Shown here: positions 28,330 through 40,361 of the stretch, in pieces
Numbering within the stretch: the stretch's first letter is position 1
Layout: every line of letters begins with the position of its first letter
Assembly: GCA_963995525.1 (NCBI GenBank)
Contig: OZ023213.1
Span: 53,752,622 to 53,816,621 of the forward strand
Direction of reading: 5' to 3'
Source: Escarpia spicata
Taxonomy: Eukaryota > Annelida > Polychaeta > Sabellida > Siboglinidae
Length of the DNA stretch: 64,000 nucleotides
Position numbers and translations under genes: made by a program
The notes under the pieces: generated by a model
What the model was told of the DNA's origin: nothing
The model's input: the letters and a program-made list of their open reading frames with translations, nothing else
Database searches by the model: none

Positions 28330-29318
28330 TGTCTTTGTACTCGCATCCTTTCGGTGTGATTGATCCTAGAGGATCAAAGCTGTATACGGGAATTGCTCGT
28401 GTACGAGAAGCAATGACGACCAGTGTCTGCAAATGTCTTGTCCATGCACTTGTGACATCCAGAATTGATTATGGAAATGCGATGCTGTTTGATATACCTG
28501 ACCGTCTGCTGCAACGTCTAGAGAGAGTCCAACGGTCAACCGCTCGTGTTGTGATGCAACTTCGATGAGGTGACCGGCGATCTATCACTGCGGTCCTGCA
28601 ACAGCTACACTGGCTCCCAGTGAGAAAGCGCATCGAGTACAAGTTACTCATGGTTGTACACACGGCACTGTATGCAGGCACGCCAGTGTATCTCGCGTCA
28701 CTGCTACACCGTCACGCACCACGCAGGACCCTACGCTCTGGCGGTGGTCTGCTTCTGGATGTTCCACGCGTGACCCTAGAACGTTATGGTCGCCGGGCGT
28801 TTGCATGTGCTGGGCCGACATTGTGGAACTCTCTGCCTATGGAACTACGCGCGATTGAGAACACTAGACAGTTTGGAAAATTATTGAAGACATTTCTGTT
28901 CTCAAACTAATATAATCAGACATCATTTAACCTATGCATTATTCATCCATATAGTTTTAATAAATATTTAGTCTTATTTATCTCAGAATCACATTTTAGT
29001 ATCTAATCAAATTATTTAATGTAAATTAGGCTTTTATTTTTATTTTTTCCAGTAGGTTCAGCTATTCAGCACTTTTGCTAATCGTTTATTTTATCGTTGC
29101 ATTTACCCGTAATATTACTATACTTAGGTTTATATATATATATATATACAGTATATACTAGGATATTGTTTGCTAATTTTATTTATTTTCTTATTTATTC
29201 TCTTAAATGTGTTTTTATGCTTCTTAGATGATTGCCAATTTGTAAACACCCGTGAACGGGGGTCATTAGTCCCGGATTTGATGGTGTATAAATAAAGTTT
29301 ATTATTATTATTATTACG
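28330..29318 (+). mobile_element. CR1/L2-like LINE 3' end with ATT tail
   Basis: Blocks: HALVTSRIDYGNAMLFDIPD with LERVQRSTARVV, then a TGA (28566-28568), then LHWLPVRKRIEYKLLMVVHT and RRAFACAGPTLWNSLPMELR. The noncoding 3' end finishes in (TTA)n at 29290-29315 after AATAAAGTTTATT. It is a different family from the 25-27 kb element. Confidence 0.8.
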
Positions 29319-29867
29319 ATGGGCACTCACTAGGACATCCCAAAATATGAGGTGAGAGATGTCACACTGTATGATCTACTAAAATAATATCACTTAAAAA
29401 GATGATCACAACATTTCTCTATCATCCCAAGTGTATTTTAATACAGTTCAAACAATGTTTGAAATATAAAAACAAACGTTATATAGCACCGTATCTAGTC
29501 CAGACACTTTACACATTACTCCCTGGTAGCCTTGTTCAATCAAACAACATCACGACTTCCCTATTAAGCACAGTTTTTGTAAATAGATACAGTAAAACTT
29601 GTTCTGCATGTGAGCAAGGGTAAAAGACGTCTAGCCACCTGGATCACACCATTGTCTAACTCAAACATGTCATATCAGCCCAGGAATATGCGATGAGAGA
29701 TGTCACATTAACTCAGGAAAACAACATGACAGATGTCACATGAGACTTAAGTAAGATTCTTGCTATGTACATCCATAATACATGAGTGCGTCTATTTGTG
29801 TTCACATTGAAGGCCCACATGCAGTGTCATACACAGGTTTACTCCACGAGCCAAGTCATAAACTTTG

Positions 29868-29975
29868 TGTGTGTGTGTGTGTGTGCATGCATGTGTGTGC
29901 ATGTGTAGGTATGTGTGTTTGCGCATACGTGTGGTGTGTGAGCATGTTTGTGTGTACGAGCGTGTGTATGCGAGC
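29868..29975. repeat. (TG)n microsatellite, interrupted
   Basis: Imperfect GT-rich tract with GCATGT and GAGCGT interruptions, just before the 58-bp array. Confidence 0.9.
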
Positions 29976-30009
29976 ACTCAATTCTTCACATTCTGTATTT
30001 CTGTTGTTC

Positions 30010-31066
30010 ACATCCCACCACAATGTCAACCTTTGAGGATGCATCAAAGGCTACTTGTACGGACACGACATGTCACCACAATGTCAACCTTTGAGGATGC
30101 GTCAAAGGCTACTTGTACAGACACGACATGCCACCACAATGTCAACTTTTGAGGATGCATCAAAGGCTACTTGTACGGACACGACATGCCACCACAATGT
30201 CAACTTTTGAGGATGCATCAAAGGCTACTTGTACAGACACGACATGCCACCACAATGTCAACTTTTGAGGATGCATCAAAGGCTACTTGTACGGACACGA
30301 CATGCCACCACAATGTCAACCTTTGAGGATGCGTCAAAGGCTACTTGTACGGACACGACATGCCACCACAATGTCAACTTTTGAGGATGCATCAAAGGCT
30401 ACTTGTACGGACACGACATGCCACCACAATGTCAACTTTTGAGGATGCATCAAAGGCTACTTGTACGGACACGACATGCCACCACAATGTCAACCTTTGA
30501 GGATGCATCAAAGGCTACTTGTACGGACACGACATGCCACCACAATGTCAACCTTTGAGGATGCATCAAAGGCTACTTGTACGGACACGACATGCCACCA
30601 CAATGTCAACTTTTGAGGATGCGTCAAAGGCTACTTGTACGGACACGACATGCCACCACAATGTCAACCTTTGAGGATGCGTCAAAGGCTACTTGTACGG
30701 ACACGACATGCCACCACAATGTCAACCTTTGAGGATGCATCAAAGGCTACTTGTACGGACACGACATGCCACCACAATGTCAACCTTTGAGGATGCATCA
30801 AAGGCTACTTGTACAGACACGACATGCCACCACAATGTCAACCTTTGAGGATGCGTCAAAGGCTCCTTGTACGGACACGACATGCCACCACAATGTCAAC
30901 CTTTGAGGATGCGTCAAAGGCTCCTTGTACGGACACGACATGTCACCACAATGTCAACCTTTGAGGATGCGTCAAAGGCTCCTTGTACGGACACGACATG
31001 CCACCACAATGTCAACCTTTGAGGATGCATCAAAGGCTCCTTGTACGGACACGACATGCCAAAAGG
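30010..31066. repeat. 58-bp minisatellite with an internal hairpin, about 18 copies
   Basis: Unit begins CACCACAATGTCAACCTTTG. Each copy contains CCTTTGA-GGATGCG-TCAAAGG, a 7-bp stem with a 7-nt loop; variants with CTTTTGA keep pairing by G-T. It lies just downstream of the MAPKAPK5 stop, so it could be in its 3' UTR or beyond. Confidence 0.97.
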
Positions 31067-31317
31067 GAGATACCTCTGTAGTGATCTAAATTCTGGCAAT
31101 TTCCTATCCGAATCTTGTGTACATATGATTCAAATCACTACATGGAGTGACTCATCTTCCCATATCTGCTTCCGTGTAAACAAACACACCCGTCTCTGTA
31201 CATATGGAGCTGCTTCTGTTACTTTCCACTGGACATTGCCATATTCATTGTGTTACCACACCAGCATGCCATTTCCGTACATATGGAAACCTAGCTTAAG
31301 TATTGATGGTTAGAAGT

Positions 31318-31385
31318 GCTTAGCCGTGGACAGCCATGGTCAGGCGTGGTCAGCCGTGGTTAGCCGAAGCCAGCTGTGGTCAGCT
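31318..31385. repeat. ~12-bp repeat overlapping the MAPKAPK5 stop codon
   Basis: Five to six diverged units of GTGGTCAGCC. On the gene strand the units read GGCTGACCACG, and the TGA stop lies within the first of them. Confidence 0.7.
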
Positions 31386-31483
31386 AGGCTGTGAGGTTGT
31401 GGGGCTGTGTAGTGTCCGCTGGATGAGGTCACTCAGTGACTGTGCGAGGTGCAGGGTGTCTGTCTTCTCCCCCAGCGACTGGC
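31380..31483 (-). CDS. MAPKAPK5: MAPKAPK5 terminal exon 12 with stop codon
   Basis: The acceptor GTCTCAG joins in phase 1 to exon 11. It encodes aa 401-433, with EKTDTLHLAQSLSDLIQRTL aligning to human DKVDRLKLAEIVKQVIEEQ and a Ser/Thr-rich tail before TGA. Homology is modest but position, phase and length fit. The TGA sits at the edge of a ~12-bp repeat that continues into the 3' UTR. I did not identify a polyadenylation signal. Confidence 0.82.
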
Positions 31484-34400
31484 CTGAGACAAACATGTCA
31501 GCATGTGTCATACATGTCAGCATGTGTCAAATATTTCAGCATGTATCATACACCTCATTCTGTCACACACATAATTTTGTGTCACACATGTCATCATGCG
31601 TCACACATGTCATCACGTGTCACACATGTTATCATGTGTCATACATGGCACTCTCTGTCATACACGTCATCATATGTCACACAGGTCAGCTTGAGTCAAC
31701 ATGTAATCTTGTGTCTCATGTGTTAGCTCCTGTCACACCCCAGTGTCACAGAAACAGTGTTAGAGACTACACAGCTCATCATTCTAATGTCACACAATAA
31801 TAGAATAGCGAATCACCATCCAATGTCATAAACACAGTATTAGAAACTACACAACTCACCTCCCAATGTCACAAACACAGTATTAGAGACAACACAACTC
31901 ACCTCCCAATGTCATAAACACAGTATTAGAGATTACACAACTCACCATCCCAATGTCACACAATATTAGATATTACATACTCACCATTACAATGTCACAT
32001 ACACAGTATTATATACTACACAGTTCACCATTCCAATGTCACATACACAGTATTAGAGACTACACAACACACCATCCCTATGTCACAGACACAGTAATAG
32101 AGTCTACGTTACTCACAATCTCAATGTCACACACAGTATTAGAGACTACACAACTCACCATCCCAATATCACAAAGTATTACATACCACACAGTTCACCA
32201 TTCCAATGTCACATACACAGTATTAGAGACTACACAACACACCATCCCTATGTCAGACACAGTATTAGAGTCTACGTTACTCACAATCTCAATGTCACAC
32301 ACAGTATTAGAGACTACACAACCCACAATACCAATGCCACAAAGTATTAGAGACTACACAACTCACCATACCAATGTCACAAAATATTATATACTACACA
32401 GCTCACCATTTCAATGTCACATACACATTATTAGAGACTACACAACCCACCACGCCAATGTCACAAAGTATTAGAGAGTATACTAGTCGCCATACTAATG
32501 TCACAGAGTATTAGAGACGACGCAACTCACCATACCAATGTCACAGACACAGTATTACAGACTACACAACTTACCATTACATTGTCACATACACATTATT
32601 ATAGAATACAAAATTCACCATACCAATGTCACAAAGTATTAGAGAGTACACAACTCACCATCCCAATGTCACAAAGCATTATATAAACAACTCACCATAC
32701 CAATGTCATAAAGTATTAGAGACTACACAAGTCACCATACCAATGTCACTGACACATAATTACAGAAAACACAATTCACCATTACAAAGTCACATACACA
32801 GTATCATAGACTACACAACTCACCATACCAATGTCACATACACATTATTAGAGACTACACAACTCACCACCTCAATGTCACAGACACAGTATTAGAGACT
32901 ACACAACCCACCATACCAATGTCACAAAGTATTAGATACTACACAACTCACCATGCCAATGTCACAAAGTATTACCGACTACACTAGTCGCCATACCAAT
33001 GTCACAAAATATCAGAGACTACGCAACTCACCATACCAATGTCACAGACACAGTATTACAGACTACACAACTTACCAATACATTGTCACATACACATTAT
33101 TAGAGAATACAAAATTCACCATACCAATGTCACAAAATATTAGAGAGTACACAACTCACCATCCCAATGTCACAAAGTATTCTATACTACACAGCTCACT
33201 ATTGCAATGTCACATACACAGTATTAGAAACTACACAAGTCACCATTCCAATGTCACATACACAGTATTAGAAACTACACAAGTCACCATACCAACATAA
33301 TTCACCATTACAAAGTCACATACACAGTATCATAGACTACACAACTCACCATACCAATATCACAAACACAGTATCAGAAACTACACAACTCATCACACAT
33401 TGTCACAAACACAGTATTGGACACTACATAACTCACTACCCAATGTCACAAACATAGTATTAGATACTGCACAACTCACCTCCCAATGTCACAAACACAG
33501 TACTAGACACTACACAACTCACAATCCCAATGTCAAAACGTATTATATACTACAAAGCTCACCATTTCAATGTCACATACACAGTATTACAGACTACTCA
33601 ACTCACCATACTAATGTCACAAAGTATTAGAGTCTACACAACTCACCAACTCAATGTCACAGACAGAGTATTATCAACTACACAACTCACCATGTCAATG
33701 TCACAGACACAATATTAGAGACTACACAAGTCACCTTACCAATGTTGCAAAGTATTAGAGAGTAACCATCCCAATGTCACAAACTATTATACACTAAACA
33801 ACCCACCACACCAATGTCATAAAGTATTAGAGACTACACAACTCACCATCCCAATGTCACAGACACAGCATTATCAACCACACAACTCACCATCTCAATG
33901 TCACAGACACAGTATTAGAGACTACACAACTCACCATGCCAATGTCACAAAGTATTAGAGACTACACAACTCACCATCCCAATGTCACAGACACAGTATC
34001 AGAGACTACACAAGTCACCATACCAATGTCACAAAGTATTAGAGACTACACAACTCACCATACTAATGTCACAAAGAATTAGAGACTACACAACCCACCA
34101 TAGCATTGTCACAAAGTTTTAGAGACTACACAACTCACCGTACCAATGTCACAAAGTATGAGAGACTACACAAGTCACCATACCAATGTCACAAAGTGTT
34201 AGAGACTCCCAATGTCACAAAGTATTAGAGAGTAAACAACTCACCATCCCAATGTCACAAGGTATTATACACTATACAGCTCACCATTCCAATGTCACAT
34301 ACACAGTATCAGAGACTACATAACTCACCATACCAATGTCACACAGTTTTGAGACTACACAACTCACCATACTAATGTCACATACACAGTATATTAAAAA

Positions 34401-35754
34401 CTATACAACTCGCCATACCAATGTCAAAAAGTATTAGAGAATATACAACTCACCATAACAATGTCACAAAGTATTAGAGACTACACAACTCACCATCCCA
34501 ATGTCACAGACACAGTATATTAAAAACTACGCAACTCACAATCCCAAAGTCACACAATATTTGAGACTACACAACCCACCATTACAATGCCACAAAGCAT
34601 ATAATTAGAGACTACACAACTCACCATTCCAATGTCACAGACAGTATTAGCGACTATACAACTCACCATTCCAATGTCACAGACAGTATTAGCGACTACA
34701 CAACTCACCATTCCAATGCCAGCGATCCAGTATATCAGTGAGCGAAACGCAGTCGGTGTTATGATCACATGCTCGGCGCAACAACTGGTTCAGTGTTTCT
34801 GTGTCGTCAGTGGCGCCATCTAACGGGAGCAGGAGGTAGCATGCATGGCAAATGTCACTCTCTACTTCTATAACATGTTTCTCAATACAAACGTTACCAG
34901 GTCATTCTTTTCATGGCACTAGATTACTCTGTTGGAAGTAAAATACTGGTTGTGTTTTAGAAACCTCACACTGTCACTTCCGGTAGCTGCAATTTGTCTT
35001 AGCCCAGATTCAAATTTTTATTAACACAAATATGATGTGAATTTGTTGACCAGCAAGATAAAACATCAGTGAGACGTTTTTATAATAAACGTGATTTCAC
35101 CTGACTGATAGTCGTACAGTGGTCAATGCAAGGTGCAGTATTTGGTGATGACCACTGTTGGGACTGACCAGTATTAGTGCTGACCACTGTTGGGACTGAC
35201 CAGTGTTGGTGCTGACCACTGTTGGGACTGACCAGTGTTGGTGCAGACCATTGTTGGGACTGACCAGTGTTGGTGCTGACCACTGTTGGGACTGATCAGC
35301 ATTGGTGCTGACTACTGTTGGTGCTGACCACTGTTGGGACTGACCAGTGTTGGTGCTGACTACTGTTGGTGCTGACCACTGTTGGGACTGACCAATGTTG
35401 GGACTGACCACTATTGGGACTGTTTGTGTGATCAGTGAACGAATCAAGACACTGACTCACCGACTAATGCAATAGACGGCAATACCTACGGACCTGACGT
35501 TATGAGGACACAATGGGTTATGACATCTACTAACCTGGTGTTTTGAGGATGCAGTGGGCTATGACGTCACGCAGGGTTTTAATTGCCATGCTGTTTGAGG
35601 TTTGCTTTGAGGGACGTTCAGTTTGTGGATTATCTTGCGATCCACATCTAAAATGTGGGACACTCTGTGTAGTTAGCAGAAGAGATAAGACAGCCTTGTG
35701 TACAAGTTTGTGTGTGTGCGTGTGTGCGTGCGTGTATGTTTGTGTGTGTGTGTA

Positions 35755-35790
<36 letters not shown>

Positions 35791-38700
35791 TGTACATGTG
35801 TGTGTGTGTGTGTGAGTGAGTGTGCATGTGTGTGTGTGTGCATGTGTGTGTGTGTGTGCATGTGTGTGCCTGCGTGTGTGTGTATGTGTGGGAGCGCACA
35901 TGTGTATTTGTGTGTGTGTCTGTGTGTGTGCGTGCACTCGTGTGTGCATGTACATTCTAATACCACATATTAATTCAGTGTGAATAACGTAAACATTATG
36001 TCTTGTCAGGTCAGAAAGCATTTAGGAATAGAGTTAACACATTTAGTTATGAATGTCCCTACATGTTGTTTACATTTTAACTGTTTATTTTGTATAAAAT
36101 GTAAATGATACACCTTTATGAAAGTGATAAGATGTGACTGTGAGTATTGGCCAGCCTGGAGGCAGTGGTGAGGATGTTGAGCCACGGCAAACAAACAAAC
36201 AATCAAACAAACAAACAAACAAACACACCACACAAGACATGCATCACACACAAGTGCAGTCATCCACACATCACACTGGCAACAACAGCACACACAGCCT
36301 TCAAGACAGCAAAACACAAAGAAATGTTATGTTGGAAGCAAAAGTCAGCCCCTCTCCCCGCATGATGTCCACCACCCCATGGATATCACTGGCACCCCAT
36401 GGACATCACCCCATGGACGCCATCCCACGTCTCTATCCCAAGCCACACACTATGGCCTCACCCCATGGACACCACCCCATTGCCCTAGCACAAGCCACAC
36501 CCTATGGCCCCACCCCATACACACCACCTCATTGCCATAGCCCAGGCCTCACCCCATGGACACCACCACATGGACATCACCCCCTGGACACCACATCATG
36601 GACATAACCCCATGGACACCACGACATGGACATCACCACATGGACACCACGACATGGACATCACCCCATGGACATAAACCCATGGACACCACCACATGGA
36701 CATCACCCCATGGACATAACCCCATGGACACCACCACATGGACATCACTCCATGGACATCACCCCGGCCTCAGGTGTGCAGATTACCTGGACTGGAGTCG
36801 TTTGCGCATGATGGGGTTGTTGACCTGGGCGATGGGTTTCAGGGTGACGCGGTTGTCTGGCATCCTCATACTGGTGAGGGTCTCTGAGTACGCCTGCTGC
36901 ACCTCCGCCAGGCTCGACTACACAGAGGACAGAGGTGAGACGGGAGAGAGAACAGAGAGGGGAAGAGGTAGGGAGGGGGAGAGGTACGGAGGGAGAGAGG
37001 GAGGGAGGAGGAGAGGGAGAGAGGGAGGGATGGAGAGAGGGAGTGAGGGAGGTAGGGATGGAGGGAGAGAGGGAGGGAGAGAGGGAGGGAAGGAGAGAGG
37101 GAGAGAGAGAGGGAGGGAGGGAGCAAAGATTGTGTATGAAATAGCAAAACAGGCTTAGTGAACCCCCTATTGGGACGATTAGCAAGTATGTAACATCCGG
37201 TCTTGTATCCTAGCAATGGCCCTTGGCGGGCTATACACAACTGCCAGAAAGCGTGTCAGCGTCTATTGTATTAAAACAAGAAAAACAATCCACTATTTTT
37301 TTCAGCTGTGCATCTTTGGCTGGTCACCCTAAGAACTTGTATATTACTCTCAGCAGACCTGCCTACCCCAAAAACTTCCTGTCAGTAAATCATCTTCCTA
37401 TTTACACTGATTTTCAGGAATATAGGCTTGTTGTCAGTAATAGTTCAGAACCGTGTGAGATATTGTCACGAAAAGAACACCACTGTCAGTAATACTTTAA
37501 TACTGTGACTATGACGATAGTTGCACCTGTTTTGTAGTGTTCAGTTAACAAGGTAAGGTAGATGTTCATAACCAGCATTGATGGAAATCAAACGTGAAGA
37601 AGCGTAACTGTAATGTAAATGAGTCTATACACATTGTAATTATGATTTTATGTAAATTTCAAGAACTTGACAAATTATAACAATGCATCACGTCATTATC
37701 TATTTGTGGTGTCATTAGGATTAATATTAGTTGCCGGTATACCTAGGGCCAGGTTATAGACTATACAGTATAGTAGCTTGACTAGATCAAAGACAAATTC
37801 ATGCCGGGGGACGACAAAACCATTATGTTACGCTAGTCATCGACATCGTCTAGACTCTAGTCTACTCAACTCTAGTATATAAGCCTATCCCTGTATTATA
37901 GGCTGTAAATGATATACTAAACTCAATAAATACACTAACTTAGTCTTAGTACAGTCAGTTGGCCTAACACTACAAGTACAACACCCACTACTCTGTCACT
38001 AGTACTAGTTTAACGACGTAGTCAGTACCTGCATTTATCCCGGCCACCATGTGACCATGTGAAATGGAAAATAAATTTTGCGTATCCGGCAGTATGTAAA
38101 GCCGACTCGGCACTTGTGTATAATCCGGACCCACTTTGATTTTGCTGTTATAACCTGTGTTTTACCTAACTTTGATACATCAGAGCGTTAGTTCCATCAT
38201 TCAACATCATCCCAGGCATATTTATATTATGAAAATATTGTGTCTTAGCGCACCTTTGAAGCCCAAATAGTGACCCGGTTTGCACTAGCCTGCACCGCTG
38301 CGGTCGTGCGTTACCACATCGCGCTCGTAGAATGAGCGATATATTGGCGTATGTTGTTGCAAATAGGGGCGTTATTTATGCCTCAAAAATGTGCTAACAC
38401 GCAATATTTTTAAACGTAAATATGCCTGGGATAATGTTGAATAATGGAACTAACGCACTGAGGACGTATCAAACATTTAAAGTTAGGCAAAACTCAAGTT
38501 ATAAAGGCAAAATCGAGGTGGGTCCGGATTCTACACAAGTGCCGCCGACTCCCTTCTTTAAACTTGACAATACGGGCCATGTTTGCGTGCATGCTGTTAT
38601 AAACGTTTGCACGTTTCTTCTTGGATTCTGTTATAAACGTTTGCACGTTTCTTCTTGGCTGGTAGTGGTGCCGTTTCGATCCCCGGCATCATTTCGTGCT

Positions 38701-40330
38701 GCATGAGTTATTTTATGACTAATGGTCCCAATATGGAACTTCCATTACAGACACAACGGTGGTGCCACCTTCAGGAAGGAGTTGCCTTAAAATATAAAAA
38801 CGTAGTTATTCAACCCAAATAAAATATGTTATCAGTAGTGAGGGATGTTCCCTAAAATCAGGAGTTCTCTTGAGGGGTGATATCTAGTGAGTGGTGATAT
38901 AGACTAACAATGATATCTAGTGAGTGATGATATCTACTGACAGTGATATCTAGGGAGGGATATATCTCATGAGGGGTATTATCTAGTGAGGACTGATCTC
39001 TAGTGAGGGGGTGATATTTTGTGACAGGTGATATCTACTGAGGGGTTGATACCTAGTGATAGGTGATATTTAGTGACGGATGATATCTACTGAGGGGTAA
39101 TATCTAGTGAGTGGTGATCTCTAGTGAGGTGTGATATCTTGTGAGGTGTGATCTCCAGCGAGGGGTGATCTTTAGTGAGAGGTGATATCTATTTGGAGTG
39201 ATATATAGTGAGGGATGATATCTGGTAAGGGGTGATCTCTAGTTAGGGGCAATATCTAGTGAGGGGTGATATCTAGTGAGTGGTGATCTCTAGTGAGTGT
39301 TGATATCTACTGAGGGTGATATCTATAGAGGGGTGATCTCTACTGAGGGCGATATCTAGCGAGGGGTGATCTCTAGTGAGGGGTGATATCTAGTGATGGG
39401 TGGTCCTTAATGAGTGACATACCTTGTCCATCATGATGGCCGGAGAGAGAAGCTGTGTGTCAGGCGCGTCCCGCAGCCACGGGTGGTCAAGGACCTGGCG
39501 GATGGTCAGTCGTGCTTCAGGGTCAACCAGCAGAAGTCTGCAGCCACAGTGGACACAATGACTGACCACAACAACAGTGGTTCACCCAAACCTCACACAA
39601 GTAGACACTGGATCACCCACAGGTATATGTAGCGAAGAAAGCAAGACCACCCACCTAGCGACGAGATCCTTGGCCGAGTGTGATATGTGGGCCCAGTCTT
39701 CGTCAACGAACTCATAGTTTCCTGCAAGAATCTTTTTCTTCATTCCGCGACTGATCACCTTCGTAGGGGTCTCCGAGTAGAAGGGTGGGTACCCCGTCAA
39801 CATGATGTACACCAGCACCCCCAGACTCCACATGTCACAGCTCTGTTGGGGGTAAACACAGATCATAGCTCTGCTGGGGTAAACACAGGTCACAACTCTG
39901 TGGGGGGTAAACACAGGTCACAGCTCTGTGGGGGGCTCCATAAGAGTATACATGGCAATGCCATTTTGGGGGCAAAAATACACGTTTCAAGATGGGATGC
40001 AGTTTCTTATGTTCCGCCGTATGTCCTGTGGATGCAATTTTGTTCTGGCTCAAACTGGTCTGATGGTCCGATTTTGGCAGTTTGTTTGTTGTATATTTAC
40101 AAAGATGAAACTGTTGACCAAACAAACACAAATGTATTTCAAAACCCAGCTACTTTGTAATTTGACAAAAAACAATTTCACTTGGTGGTGCCACCTACTG
40201 AGTGAACTGGTTTGATACAATAAGTCATGAAGACAGCAGTGCATGTTAACTCGACTGGAGATTTGTTCTTGTGAAGGTGGCCACAAATTAGGTGTGTAGA
40301 TATCTGTGCAGAATCCTTTGAATAATCAAC

Positions 40331-40361
<31 letters not shown>

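Noticed and set aside
36556..37158. 200-aa plus frame with His-Gly-Trp then Glu-Gly-Arg repeats
   Set aside because: It runs through two arrays and antisense across MAPKAPK5 exon 10, which is clearly coding on the minus strand.
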